In this document: positions 8,315 to 17,383 of the stretch, in pieces
Numbering within the stretch: the stretch's first letter is position 1
Layout: each line of letters opens with the position of its first letter
Origin: Akkermansiaceae bacterium
GTDB taxonomy: Bacteria > Verrucomicrobiota > Verrucomicrobiia > Verrucomicrobiales > Akkermansiaceae
DNA: 64,000 nt
Direction: 5' to 3'
NCBI GenBank assembly: GCA_029253285.1
Contig: JAQWZU010000132.1
Coordinates: forward strand, 1-64,000
Notes under the pieces: model-generated
Database searches by the model: none
What the model saw: only the letters and a program-made list of their open reading frames with translations
What the model was told of the DNA's origin: nothing
Made by a program: the position numbers and the translations under genes

Positions 8315-9209
8315 CCCGAGGGTGGGCCGCATCGTAGGCTTTACGGAGGCGTTCCTTAGTAACGTGGGTGTAAATTTGCGTCGTGGAAAGTGAAGCGTGC
8401 CCGAGGAGGGCCTGAACCGATCTGAGGTCGGCTCCGTGGTCGAGAAGGTGGGTTGCGAAGGAGTGACGGAATTTGTGGGGAGTCACCTTGAAGGCAATGG
8501 AGGAGTGTTGGAGATATTTATTTAGCGCGTTCCCAATGGAGCGGGTCGATAGGCGCTTTTGAAGTTTGGAAAGGAACAGAGGTCCTTGTTGGATTTTGGC
8601 GGCGCTTTGGTATTTCTGCATCGCGGTGAGTGCGTAGGAACCAATGGGGACGATGCGTTCTTTGGAGCCTTTCCCCATGACCTTGACGCATTCGTTCGTG
8701 GTATCGATTTGCTCAACATCGAGAGCGGCCAATTCGGCAAGGCGGAGTCCGGTGGAATAAAAGAGTTCGAGGATCGCCGCATCACGGAGCGGCATCCATT
8801 CGGGGGCCTGTTTTTCGAGGGGAAGTTTCAGGGGAAGAGCGAGAAGTTCTTCGATTTGGGCCAGGGTGAGAACCACCGGCAGTGGTTTATCTGCTTTGGG
8901 GAGCTCTACTTCAGCGACCGGGCTTTTTGGGTAGCCACGCCGGTGCACAAGGTATTTGTAAAAGGAGCGGAAGGCCGCAAAGCGGAGGCGGATGGTGCTT
9001 CGTTTTAACTCGGCTTTGAGTAGCTCAAAAAGATAAGCCCGGAAGTGATCAGCAGTGAGCTCACGCCAAGTAGTGAAGCGATCACCGAGCCATTCTCGAA
9101 AGAGGCGGATCGCAAGAGTGTAGTTTTCAAGTGTACGCGGAGAGGAATTCTTCTCCGTGCTCATGAATTCGATGAAGCTGTCGACTTCGCTGTCCGTCAG
9201 GCTGCTCAA
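8307..9209 (-). CDS. XerC/XerD-type tyrosine recombinase
   Basis: A 300-residue site-specific recombinase, likely one of the pair that resolves chromosome dimers at dif. The N-terminal SAM-like DNA-binding domain (residues 5-90) is followed by the catalytic domain. The first catalytic arginine is in STGLRLAEL, HKFRHSFATHLL supplies the His and second Arg, LGHASLSTTQIYTHV supplies the second His and the nucleophilic Tyr. Size and sequence fit the core Xer family and no mobile-element genes flank it. The start is TTG at 9209: the ATG 14 codons later would cut the first helix of the domain. XerC and XerD cannot be told apart here. Confidence 0.9.
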   Translation of the reverse strand: MSSLTDSEVDSFIEFMSTEKNSSPRTLENYTLAIRLFREWLGDRFTTWRELTADHFRAYLFELLKAELKRSTIRLRFAAFRSFYKYLVHRRGYPKSPVAEVELPKADKPLPVVLTLAQIEELLALPLKLPLEKQAPEWMPLRDAAILELFYSTGLRLAELAALDVEQIDTTNECVKVMGKGSKERIVPIGSYALTAMQKYQSAAKIQQGPLFLSKLQKRLSTRSIGNALNKYLQHSSIAFKVTPHKFRHSFATHLLDHGADLRSVQALLGHASLSTTQIYTHVTKERLRKAYDAAHPRAK

Positions 9210-9248
9210 GATCGGAGACTCTACCGGATTCCTGACTATTAGGGAATG

Positions 9249-11126
9249 TTAATTCTTTCCCTTCATTTCGTGAGAAGGATCGAAGAAGATTTTCACTTCG
9301 GCTTTCTTCGTCCCGAGCAAGTCCTGCGCGCGGATCAGAGCATCGCGAGTTGAGATGTTGGGATTGCTGGGCGCGTAGAAAAAGAGATTGGTTTCACCTT
9401 CTTCACGACGGCAGCCTTTTTGAAGGGTGCGCAGGACCCCTGAGCTTTTGAGCACTTTATAGACGTCCCGGGTGGCACCGGAGATGATGAGGTGACGGTC
9501 TTGCGAACGCACGAAGCGGATGAGATCTCGTAAGGCCATTACGCTGGTGGCGTCGAGGTGGTGGGCGTTTTTCAGCCGAAGGATGATGACCTTGAGATTC
9601 GGGTCGAGCATGAGCCTCTTCACTTGAGTTTGGAAGAGTTCGGAGGCGCCGAAGAAGAGCGCTCCCTCAACATGCACGATGGAAATTCCGGGCGTTTCTT
9701 GTCCGGTTTGATGACCTTTTTCGCGAAGCTCTCCTTGCTCGGAGATTTCGTATTCCACAAGGTGGGGGCGTGAAACTTTGCGCAGGAAGAGAAAGATCGA
9801 AAGCGAGACCCCGATGAAAATGGCCATGTAGAGCGGGGCGAGAAGAGCGGTGAAAAAGGTCACTAGCAGAACTCCGCCGTCCTCCGGGGTGGAACGAAGA
9901 CAAATGCGGATATTCCGGGATTTGATCAGAGATGCCGCGACCGCCACGACGAGTCCTGCCAGGGCAGCTTTTGGAATGAAGGAGACTGGATTAGGGGTGA
10001 TTAAGGCGAAAACGAAAATGGCAATTAGGCAAAATATTCCTGAGATAATGGAGGCGATTCCGCTTTTCGCGCCTGATTCAAAGTTGAGAGCAGAGCGGGT
10101 AAGTGATCCCGAAGCGGGCATGGCCGCAGTGAAGGCGCAGGCGATGTTTGCGAACCCTACCGACATCATGTCCTGATTGATCTCTGCTTTCTGACCGGTT
10201 CGGGAAGCGATGGATTTGGCCATCACGGTATTTTCCAGTGAGGCAAGAAATGCGATGGCCACCGCGACACCCAGGAGTGAGGGGAGGTCTCCCCAGAATC
10301 CGGCATCGGTGTAGTCAGGGAAGCGCAAATGAAGATCGGAAGTGGAAAAGGAGCCGAAGGTCGGCACTGCCGCAGCCCAACTGCCGCTAGAATGAGCCAT
10401 GATGGCTGAGACCAGAGAAGCGATGGCCAAAGAAATCGCGAAATTCGGTAAAGCCTTGAGGTATCGCAAGAGAACGAGATAGAGGATGAGCGTGCCAAAT
10501 CCCAACACGGCGGGCTGCCAGTAATAATGTGCGTTCGCTCGAATGAGCTCGGTGAACATCCCAAAAAAGTTGCTCGCTGGTTCGACTACTTCGGCAACGC
10601 CAAAAAGATGCTTGGCTTGATTGAAAATGATCAAGATCGCTGCGCCGGTGATGTAGCCGACAAGAACACTTTGGCTAATGTACTGCACCAGGTCGGCGGC
10701 CTTGAGGAGGGCTCCAATGATACAGATTACTCCGACCATTGCGACAAGGAGAGGCATGAGTCCGATTTTTTCCGCCTGGGTATATGAGCTGGCGGCAAAG
10801 AAGCTGAAAACCATCAGGGATGTGGCATTGGTCGGTCCCAGGATGGTGTGTCTCGACCCGGCAAAGAGAGGGGCGACAATGGCGGCAATCGCGGAACAAA
10901 TAATTCCGTATAGGATAGGAAGTTCGGCAATCGCGGCGTAGGCCATTCCTTGCGGAACAGCCAAAAGCGCGACATTTGAAGAGGCTCGCAAATCAACCTT
11001 GAACCATGTTTTCCGGTATTCGCGGAGGCTGTGACGAAAGGGGATGAGTTGGAGTGGGTTCTCGGCAACCCATTGTTGAAACCCTCGGTAAGCGGAACGA
11101 ACTTTCCGCCGGACTTGCCACTCCAT
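9249..11126 (-). CDS. SulP family anion transporter with STAS domain
   Basis: A 625-residue inner-membrane transporter of the SLC26/SulP family, which move sulfate, bicarbonate or other anions. The N-terminal half holds 10 or more hydrophobic segments, with the family motif VPQGMAYAAIAELPILYGI near residues 57-75. A cytoplasmic STAS domain follows (about residues 465-590, with HLDATSVMALRDL). Substrate choice is not deducible; many marine bacterial members carry bicarbonate. It is followed by the recombinase gene with a 40-base gap. Confidence 0.94.
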   Translation of the reverse strand: MEWQVRRKVRSAYRGFQQWVAENPLQLIPFRHSLREYRKTWFKVDLRASSNVALLAVPQGMAYAAIAELPILYGIICSAIAAIVAPLFAGSRHTILGPTNATSLMVFSFFAASSYTQAEKIGLMPLLVAMVGVICIIGALLKAADLVQYISQSVLVGYITGAAILIIFNQAKHLFGVAEVVEPASNFFGMFTELIRANAHYYWQPAVLGFGTLILYLVLLRYLKALPNFAISLAIASLVSAIMAHSSGSWAAAVPTFGSFSTSDLHLRFPDYTDAGFWGDLPSLLGVAVAIAFLASLENTVMAKSIASRTGQKAEINQDMMSVGFANIACAFTAAMPASGSLTRSALNFESGAKSGIASIISGIFCLIAIFVFALITPNPVSFIPKAALAGLVVAVAASLIKSRNIRICLRSTPEDGGVLLVTFFTALLAPLYMAIFIGVSLSIFLFLRKVSRPHLVEYEISEQGELREKGHQTGQETPGISIVHVEGALFFGASELFQTQVKRLMLDPNLKVIILRLKNAHHLDATSVMALRDLIRFVRSQDRHLIISGATRDVYKVLKSSGVLRTLQKGCRREEGETNLFFYAPSNPNISTRDALIRAQDLLGTKKAEVKIFFDPSHEMKGKN

Positions 11127-11169
11127 GGATTAGATAATGCTCCTACAACCCGCTATCGGCAAGACTAGA

Positions 11170-12288
11170 TTAGGCACTTCGGGTTGCTCTCTGAAACAAG
11201 ATGATTCCGAGGCCAAGACAAATGATATTTGGGAGCCAGAGCGAAGCCAGAGAGGCTTCGAAATTCGCAGACTGCATTTCTTTGGCGAGAATGGTGAAGA
11301 GGAAATAACAAAACGCCACGAGGAGACTCAGGCCAATTCCCGCAGAGGATTCCTTTCGGCGCGAAGTCAGCGCCAGGGGGATTCCAACAAGACAAAGGGC
11401 GAGCGGGGCTAAGGAGAATGAATACCGGCGAATGGCTTCAAAGGAATACTTGTTCAGTGCTTCTTGATTTAATTCCTCGGGCGGATCGTTGAGCAACTCT
11501 GCGATTTGACCATTATCGAGATGTTTCGGTTTGGGGCGTCTTTTTTCATCCTCCTCGAGAGGGAGGGCCCAAGGTTCGATTTTGTCGGCCCAAGCAGATT
11601 GAAGATTTGCGTCACGATTATATTTTTCGAGGTAGGCTCCGGTGAGTCGAAGATCGATGCGATCCGAGCCGGGAATGATTTCGGCGGGGGGGACAACATG
11701 ATCGGCATAGACGTAGGCCAAGGGAAGGGAGCCGGGGTTTTCATCGTCAATTTGATAAAAATGGAATCCCCGCAGGCTATTGTTCTTATCACGCTCCTCG
11801 ATGTAGATCCGCTGTCCTTTCAGTCGGGACTGCACTACGCTGGGATCGAGAAGGCGGTTGGGATCGCTTTTTAGTTCATTATAGAGCATTTGCTTCAGGT
11901 TGCCTTTTGAGCGAGGGGAGACCGTGGCATTGAGCCACAGGCAGAGTATCGAGAGAGCCAGTCCAATTAGGATCACCGGAGCGGCGATGCGGACGAGGCT
12001 CATTCCGCTGCTTCGTAAGGCATTGATTTCCTGATCTCCCGATAGTCTTCCGAAGACGAGAAGGACGGCTGCCAGGAATCCCCAGGGGATGGTGAAGACG
12101 AGTGAGACCGGGAGAAGCTGTATCGAGAAGATCCAAAGAAAGGAAATCCCGGCACCTCGTTCGACGAGGATCTCGTGAATTTGCTTAAAGATATTTCCAA
12201 AGACGAGCACGCCGCTCAGAAGGACCACCGCAAAAATGGTCGTCGCCAGAACCTGGCGGATCAAATAGCGGTCAAATTTGCGAATCAT
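11170..12288 (-). CDS. LptF/LptG (YjgP/YjgQ) family permease
   Basis: A 372-residue inner-membrane protein of the LptFG family, the permease pair that extracts lipopolysaccharide from the inner membrane for transport to the outer membrane. It has three N-terminal transmembrane segments (about residues 12-120), a periplasmic jellyroll domain of about 150 residues, and three C-terminal segments. The N-terminal FDRYLIRQVL is family-typical. No second copy or LptB is adjacent. Its presence indicates a diderm envelope. Confidence 0.9.
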   Translation of the reverse strand: MIRKFDRYLIRQVLATTIFAVVLLSGVLVFGNIFKQIHEILVERGAGISFLWIFSIQLLPVSLVFTIPWGFLAAVLLVFGRLSGDQEINALRSSGMSLVRIAAPVILIGLALSILCLWLNATVSPRSKGNLKQMLYNELKSDPNRLLDPSVVQSRLKGQRIYIEERDKNNSLRGFHFYQIDDENPGSLPLAYVYADHVVPPAEIIPGSDRIDLRLTGAYLEKYNRDANLQSAWADKIEPWALPLEEDEKRRPKPKHLDNGQIAELLNDPPEELNQEALNKYSFEAIRRYSFSLAPLALCLVGIPLALTSRRKESSAGIGLSLLVAFCYFLFTILAKEMQSANFEASLASLWLPNIICLGLGIILFQRATRSA

Positions 12289-12411
12289 CGTCTGGCAGGG
12301 AAGCTATACTTCATGAGGCTCGAGGTCGAGCGGGAAGGAGATCAGTAGCTCATTTGAAATTCTACCACTCATTCATTTGACCAATCCAAACTTCTCGGCC
12401 AACCTTGCCGC

Positions 12412-12504
12412 GGAGAGTGCTGCGTGCCTGGTGGTCGCCGCGGTTTTCAAAACCGTTGAAGCTCAATTCGGGCTTGGTGGGTTCAATTCCTTCCCTCTCC
12501 GCCA
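12412..12504 (+). tRNA. tRNA-Sec-like class II tRNA, anticodon UCA, irregular acceptor/T branch
   Basis: A 93-base cloverleaf can be drawn, ending in encoded GCCA and followed by seven Ts. The anticodon stem GCGGT/ACCGT closes a loop TTTCAAA, giving anticodon UCA, which reads UGA. The D-arm (GCGTGCC, TGGT tetraloop, GGTCGC) forms the extended 6-bp stem with one bulge that is typical of bacterial selenocysteine tRNAs. A 6-bp variable arm (AAGCTC/GGGCTT) follows, then a TTCAATT T-loop. Only 12 bases separate the T-loop from the discriminator instead of the 13 of ordinary bacterial tRNA-Sec. There are mismatches at 12418/12494 and 12478/12492. It could be a functional variant, an opal suppressor-like tRNA, or a decaying copy. 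No selA, selB or selD lies in the window. Confidence 0.62.
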
Positions 12505-12544
12505 CCTTTTTTTGCGAAGATTTCCTCTGGCTGCTCGTATCGCA

Positions 12545-13177
12545 ATGATGAGATTTATTGCCTTTCTTTTTCTCGCTTTGGTGAGCTGCGATCAGTCTGA
12601 GCCTCTTGAAACGGGCGCGGATCAGGCCGTTTGGGAAAAACCAGACACCGAAAAGTGGGCGCCAATTCAATTTGGCGGCGAAGGGGCGGCGGAGTGGAAT
12701 GATGGGGTGCTTCATTTTGATCCAGGCGTCGAGATGACGGGGGCACGCTACGATGGCCGGGTGCCGACCGTTCCCTACGAAGTGCGGCTTGAGGCCCGAA
12801 AGATTGAGGGGAGTGATTTTTTCTGCGGACTGACTTTTCCAGTCGATTCCCACGATGCTTGCGCGACTTTGATCGTCGGGGGCTGGGGAGGTGGAACCCT
12901 GGGAATCTCATCGATCGACGGGATGGATGCCTCGGAAAATGAAACGACGAGTTACCATAATTTCAAAGATAACCAGTGGTATGCCATCAGAGTTCGGGTC
13001 GAGAGTGACCGGATCTCGACCTGGATTGACGGGGAAGAATTGATCAATGTGGGGATTAAGGGACGGGAAATTGGCCTCAGAACCGGCTCCATTGAGCTGT
13101 GCGCTCCATTTGGGCTGGCAGCCTTTCAGACGGAGGCTGAATTCAAGGGGCTGGAATGGCGTTCTCTTGCTGATTAG
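12545..13177 (+). CDS. secreted lipoprotein, DUF1080/laminin-G-like fold
   Basis: A 210-residue predicted lipoprotein. The hydrophobic signal ends in the lipobox LVSC at residues 12-15, so Cys15 would be lipidated and the protein anchored on the periplasmic side of a membrane. The remainder resembles the DUF1080/concanavalin-like beta-sandwich of secreted PVC-group proteins: WYAIRVRVESDRISTWIDGE is a typical strand pattern. An open frame extends upstream to 12377, but that part is the tRNA gene, so the ATG at 12545 (or 12548) is the real start. Function unknown; a carbohydrate-related role is only a family-level guess. Confidence 0.78.
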   Translation: MMRFIAFLFLALVSCDQSEPLETGADQAVWEKPDTEKWAPIQFGGEGAAEWNDGVLHFDPGVEMTGARYDGRVPTVPYEVRLEARKIEGSDFFCGLTFPVDSHDACATLIVGGWGGGTLGISSIDGMDASENETTSYHNFKDNQWYAIRVRVESDRISTWIDGEELINVGIKGREIGLRTGSIELCAPFGLAAFQTEAEFKGLEWRSLAD

Positions 13178-13238
13178 GACTTGTCATTTTTAATTAAGCA
13201 GGGTAAGGCATCGCCCAACAACTTCTGACGTCAGTAAG

Positions 13239-13265
13239 GAGTGGGTTCTCCAACCCGCTCTTTTT
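13239..13265 (+). terminator. intrinsic terminator upstream of nusA
   Basis: GAGTGGGTT (13239-13247), loop CTCC, AACCCGCTC (13252-13260), then five Ts. The 9-bp stem has one G-U pair. It ends 25 bases before the nusA ATG, leaving no obvious room for a separate full promoter, so it may act as a leader attenuator rather than only ending the lipoprotein transcript. Confidence 0.75.
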
Positions 13266-13290
13266 GGTCTCAGGTACAATCGAATTTGCA

Positions 13291-14640
13291 ATGACTACCG
13301 ATATCGTCGCCCTCATCGAGTTCTACGAAAAAGAAAAAGCCATCGAGCGCGAACGCGTTGTCGAGGCCCTGGAATATGCCTTTTGCTCGGCCTATCGTAA
13401 GATGGTTCCCGGTGCTGACGCTATTGAGACCCTGAAAGCCGAAATCAACGAGCGGAAGGGAGATACCCGGATTTTGGCCCGTCTTCAGATCGTGGCGAAC
13501 GACGATTATGTCGATAAGTTCAACGAAGTCCCTCTCGCGGTCGCCCAGAAAAAGGATGCGACAGCCGAAGTTGGTGGATATCTTGACTTTGATGTGACAC
13601 CAAAAAACTTTGGACGCATCGCGGTGCAGACTGCCAAACAGACCATGATGCAACGTCTGCGTCAGGCTGAGAAAGAGAAGATTTACGATGAATTCAAAGA
13701 CCGTGCGGGCGATATCGTGAGTGGGTCCGTCCGTCGTTTCGAAAAGAGCGATGTCATGGTGGATCTAGGCAAGTTTGAAGCTCGCATGCCCAGCCGCGAG
13801 CGCGTCTCCACTGAAGAATACAATGTGAGCGACCGAATCCGTTGCTACGTTGTATCCGTGGAAAACGAGGGTCGAGGGCCGGAGATTATTCTTTCCCGGA
13901 GTCACCCTAACTTTGTGCGACGCCTTTTTGAATCGGAAGTGGCTGAAATCTCCGACCGCACTGTGGAGCTACGCTCAGTCGCCCGGGAAGCTGGCTACCG
14001 CACCAAGGTCGCCGTCTTCACCCATGACGACAAGGTCGACCCGGTGGGTGCTTGTGTTGGTCTTCGCGGAGCACGCGTCAAAAATATCGTGCGTGAGCTT
14101 AATAACGAAAAGGTCGATATCATTCGATGGAATGATGACATCAGTGAGTTTGTTACCGAGGCACTCAAGCCCGCACAGGTTCGTAGTATTTCCCTCAACG
14201 AGGAAGATAAGGTTGTGAACGTCACCGTTGATGAAGAGGACTTGTCCAAGGCGATCGGTCGTCGTGGTCAAAATGCCCGCCTCACCTCCAAGCTGGTTGG
14301 TTGGGACGTGCAGGTCCGTAAGGACGAGAGTCAGCACGAGCAGTTTGAGGCTCGCGTGGGTGATGCCGCGTCGCATCTCGCCGAAGCCTTCGATCTTTCT
14401 CCGGAGTTGGCTGATCGCCTCTTCCGCGCAGGTGGAGTCACCGTCGACATGGTGGCGCAAATGCCAGCCGAATATATTGCTTCACAGCTCGAAACCGATC
14501 TATCAGTCGCTGAGAAAATCCTCGTAACCGCACAAGGCGGTGGAGAAGCACCTGCGGCTCCGGAAGAAGCGCCTGCGGCTGAAGAAGCGCCTGCGGCTGA
14601 AGAGACTTCGCCGGAGGAAGCAACAGATTCCGAAGCATAG
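13291..14640 (+). CDS. nusA: transcription termination/antitermination factor NusA
   Basis: A 449-residue RNA polymerase-associated factor that promotes pausing, intrinsic termination and antitermination. Order seen: N-terminal RNAP-binding domain (residues 1-120), S1 domain (about 130-200, with GDIVSGSVRRF), and two KH domains (about 220-345, with VGLRGARVKNIV and IGRRGQNARLTSKL). A single helical repeat follows, then an acidic Ala/Pro/Glu tail containing EEAPAAEEAPAAEE repeats. The ATG at 13291 gives the standard N-terminus. It heads nusA-infB-rbfA; rimP, usually just upstream, is absent from this position. Confidence 0.97.
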   Translation: MTTDIVALIEFYEKEKAIERERVVEALEYAFCSAYRKMVPGADAIETLKAEINERKGDTRILARLQIVANDDYVDKFNEVPLAVAQKKDATAEVGGYLDFDVTPKNFGRIAVQTAKQTMMQRLRQAEKEKIYDEFKDRAGDIVSGSVRRFEKSDVMVDLGKFEARMPSRERVSTEEYNVSDRIRCYVVSVENEGRGPEIILSRSHPNFVRRLFESEVAEISDRTVELRSVAREAGYRTKVAVFTHDDKVDPVGACVGLRGARVKNIVRELNNEKVDIIRWNDDISEFVTEALKPAQVRSISLNEEDKVVNVTVDEEDLSKAIGRRGQNARLTSKLVGWDVQVRKDESQHEQFEARVGDAASHLAEAFDLSPELADRLFRAGGVTVDMVAQMPAEYIASQLETDLSVAEKILVTAQGGGEAPAAPEEAPAAEEAPAAEETSPEEATDSEA

Positions 14641-14703
14641 ACTCACCCCGTCTTTCCCGAATTCAACTTTTCCCTGACCCCCAAGTAAGACCCGCATTTC
14701 AGA

Positions 14704-16809
14704 ATGGCTGACGATAAAAAGAATAAAGACTCCGAAGAGGAAGTATTGGACCTCTTGAGTGAGAAAAAAAAGCCCTCACGTCGTGAGCGGCAACGTCAGG
14801 AGGCGTCCAAGGTCCAGTCCTTGGACGACAAGAAGGCAGCGGCCCTAGATCTCGGGATTGAAGACGATAAGCCAAAAAAGAAATCCGTTCGGAAAACGGA
14901 GAACTCGGGCAAGGAGATCCTTCCTGCTATTTCCAATAAATTGGACGTGCCTGATGCGGAGTTTATCAAATCCGAGCCATTTGCGATTCCTGAGATTGAG
15001 AAGGAAGAGGAGAATACCGGATCTGTGGACGGGAATGTCATTAGTATCAAGCCTCCGATCATCGTCAGTGACCTTGCCGAAAAGATGGGGATGAAGGGAT
15101 TCGAAATCATGGCCGACTTGATCAAGTTGGAAGTATTTGTTGCTCCCAACCAAGCGATTGAGCCGGAAATCGCGGAAAAAGTCTGTGAAGTGCACGGTTT
15201 CGTCTTTGAGCGCGAAAAGCGTGAAAAAGGAGGGGGGGTTCACAAGGAAGAGGAGGTTATTTCCGAGCCGGAACCGGAGGAAGAGGAGCCGGAGGAGCAG
15301 CTTGTTTTCCGGGCTCCCATCATCACCTTCATGGGGCATGTTGATCACGGAAAAACATCGCTTCTCGATTACATTCGGAAGAGTCGGGTCGCGGCCCGTG
15401 AAGCGGGTGGAATTACCCAGCACGTTGCAGCCTACCGGGTTGATCATGGCGGCAAGCCAATCACCTTTATGGACACGCCGGGCCACTCAATTTTCACCGA
15501 AATGCGCGCCCGGGGAGCCGATGTTACCGACATTGTCGTGATCGTGATCGCGGCGGATGACGGCATCATGCCGCAAACTGTCGAGGCGATCAATCACGCC
15601 AAGGCAGCAAAGAAAACAATCATTATTGCGATTAACAAATGTGACCTTCCTGCAGCTGACCCCATGCGTGTGCACACCCAGTTGATGGAGCACGAGCTGG
15701 TTTCGGCCGCCATGGGTGGTGACATCGAATCTGTCGAGGTCTCCGCTGCCACCGGCGCGGGAATTGAAGACCTTCTTGATCTGATGGCCCTGCAAGCCGA
15801 AGTCCTTGAATTGAAGTCCAACCCATCCGCAAATGCGCGGGCTTCGGTGATCGAAGCCAGCCTGAAGCCAGGGCGGGGGGCTACGGCCACTGTGATTGTG
15901 GAGAGTGGGACCCTGAAGGTTGGTGGTCCGTTTATTTGCGGTCCTTTTGCGGGTAAAGTGAAACTACTCATCGACGAACACGGGGAACAACTCAAGGAAG
16001 CCGGGCCATCTGTGCCAGTCGAGGTTCTGGGATTTGCCGAACTCCCAAACGTGGGGGACTCATTGGTTCAGATGGAAAACGAACGTGCCGCCAAGAAGCT
16101 CAGTGAAGAGCGTCAGGGTGAACTTCGTCAACAACGTCTCGTTCAACCCAAGAAAAGCCGTCTCGAAGACATGCTTTCCTTTGTGGAGGGCGGGCAGAAA
16201 GCGCAACTCAAACTCATCCTCCGGACCGATGTTCAAGGGTCAGCCGAAGCGATTAAAAAGGCTATTGAGGAAATAGAATCCGACAAGGTGTCTGCGAATT
16301 TCCTCGCGGCCGGTGCCGGCGCGATTACCGAATCCGATGTCCTTCTCGCCAGCTCGTCCGATGCCATCGTTCTTGGATTTAATGTAAAGGTTGAAGGAAA
16401 AGCTGTAAAATCAGCCAAGCGGGAAGGTATTCAAATTAAGTTGTTTTCCATCGTTTACGAATTGATCGACCAGGTTCGCGATGCGATGCAGGGAATGCTT
16501 GATCCGGTGATTCGCGAGACCGTCATTGGACGAGCCTCCGTGAAGCAAGTCTTCAAAGTCAACAAAGGCCGCGCCGCCGGTTGTGTGATTAAGAGCGGAA
16601 AGGTTTCCCGGACTTCGCATGCCCGCGTCCTTCGTGGGAAACAGCCGGTCTTTGATGGTAAGATGTCGACCTTGCGTCGCCACACAGAAGAGGTGGACGA
16701 AGTGAAAGAGGGAATCGAATGCGGTATCCGACTTGGAAGCTTCGACGACTATGAGGAGGGGGACGTTATCGAGTGTTACACTCTCGATAAGATTGAGCAG
16801 ACTCTTTGA
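14704..16809 (+). CDS. infB: translation initiation factor IF-2
   Basis: A 701-residue GTPase that places initiator tRNA on the 30S subunit. A Lys/Glu-rich variable N-terminus (residues 1-125) and the IF2N segment precede the G domain (about 205-370), which has [17 protein letters not shown] and NKCD. Domains II to IV follow, including the IF-2 C-terminal fMet-tRNA-binding region. The N-terminal extension is short compared with E. coli (890 residues). It lies 63 bases after nusA with no Shine-Dalgarno sequence at the junction. Confidence 0.98.
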   Translation: MADDKKNKDSEEEVLDLLSEKKKPSRRERQRQEASKVQSLDDKKAAALDLGIEDDKPKKKSVRKTENSGKEILPAISNKLDVPDAEFIKSEPFAIPEIEKEEENTGSVDGNVISIKPPIIVSDLAEKMGMKGFEIMADLIKLEVFVAPNQAIEPEIAEKVCEVHGFVFEREKREKGGGVHKEEEVISEPEPEEEEPEEQLVFRAPIITFMGHVDHGKTSLLDYIRKSRVAAREAGGITQHVAAYRVDHGGKPITFMDTPGHSIFTEMRARGADVTDIVVIVIAADDGIMPQTVEAINHAKAAKKTIIIAINKCDLPAADPMRVHTQLMEHELVSAAMGGDIESVEVSAATGAGIEDLLDLMALQAEVLELKSNPSANARASVIEASLKPGRGATATVIVESGTLKVGGPFICGPFAGKVKLLIDEHGEQLKEAGPSVPVEVLGFAELPNVGDSLVQMENERAAKKLSEERQGELRQQRLVQPKKSRLEDMLSFVEGGQKAQLKLILRTDVQGSAEAIKKAIEEIESDKVSANFLAAGAGAITESDVLLASSSDAIVLGFNVKVEGKAVKSAKREGIQIKLFSIVYELIDQVRDAMQGMLDPVIRETVIGRASVKQVFKVNKGRAAGCVIKSGKVSRTSHARVLRGKQPVFDGKMSTLRRHTEEVDEVKEGIECGIRLGSFDDYEEGDVIECYTLDKIEQTL

Positions 16810-16856
16810 ACGACCGCGGGTTCCATTTGGATTGCCTGCCAACCATCTATTAAATC

Positions 16857-17216
16857 ATGCCCAAGAGACTTGATCGCGTCAATGAACTGCTTAGGCGGGA
16901 GATCAGCGCGGTGATTCAGCGTGATTTCGAGTGGAATGGCGCTCTCGTGACTGTCAGCGAGGTCGATGTCACCCAAGATCTTAAAGAAGCCAAGGTTTTT
17001 GTAAGCATTCTTGGAGGATCTTCTCCCGGGGTGATGGAGACTCTCTCTAGAAAGCGAGGATTCATTCAAAGCAAGGTCTCCAAGCGGGTCGTTTTACGAA
17101 ATACTCCGGTTCTTTCTTTTCGCGTCGACGCCTCGGCTTCACGGGGAGTTGATATGGTGAATCTCCTGGATGAGGTGGCAAAATTGCCAACCGCACCTCC
17201 GGAAGAGGAGGAGTAG
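16857..17216 (+). CDS. rbfA: ribosome-binding factor A
   Basis: A 119-residue KH-like factor that assists late maturation of the 30S subunit and processing of 16S rRNA. Family features are the N-terminal RLDRVNELLRREISAVIQRD, the central VSEVDVTQDLKEAKVFVSI and a final strand pair with TPVLSFRVD. It is the last gene of nusA-infB-rbfA, 47 bases after infB. Length is normal for the family. Confidence 0.95.
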   Translation: MPKRLDRVNELLRREISAVIQRDFEWNGALVTVSEVDVTQDLKEAKVFVSILGGSSPGVMETLSRKRGFIQSKVSKRVVLRNTPVLSFRVDASASRGVDMVNLLDEVAKLPTAPPEEEE

Positions 17217-17299
17217 GGTCTAAACGCGTCCAAAATGCCCAGAAATAGGGGCTTTGGGAAAAAACATCTAGGAAAGCTGAATTTTTTGGAGATGGGTGT

Positions 17300-17329
17300 T
17301 TGACACAGGGAGCTCGGTTTTAGTTAAAT
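17300..17329 (+). promoter_or_regulatory. candidate sigma-70 promoter
   Basis: A perfect TTGACA (17300-17305) is followed after 18 bases by TTAAAT (17324-17329). The predicted start near 17336 gives a 5' leader of about 48 bases for the Pro/Ala-rich membrane protein gene. It lies in the 167-base gap after rbfA, in which I see nothing else convincing. Confidence 0.5.
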
Positions 17330-17383
17330 CGCCGAAAGAAGTGGTAATCACTCCTTAAGCATCACAAACACAACGATTCCATT

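Noticed and set aside
8307-9209. Tyrosine recombinase as part of an integrated element anchored at tRNA-Ser
   Set aside because: Sequence fits core XerC/XerD, it lies 8 kb from the tRNA among housekeeping genes, and there are no attachment repeats or phage genes.
12377-12544. N-terminal extension of the lipoprotein gene
   Set aside because: The extension translates the tRNA gene; a signal peptide with lipobox begins exactly at 12545.
12362-12853. Long open frames antisense to the tRNA and lipoprotein gene
   Set aside because: They have no family similarity, Arg/Ser/Pro-rich composition, and cross the tRNA gene; they are shadows.
17217-17299. rbfA terminator
   Set aside because: A GCCC/GGGC pairing of only four bases with no T-run at the right place.
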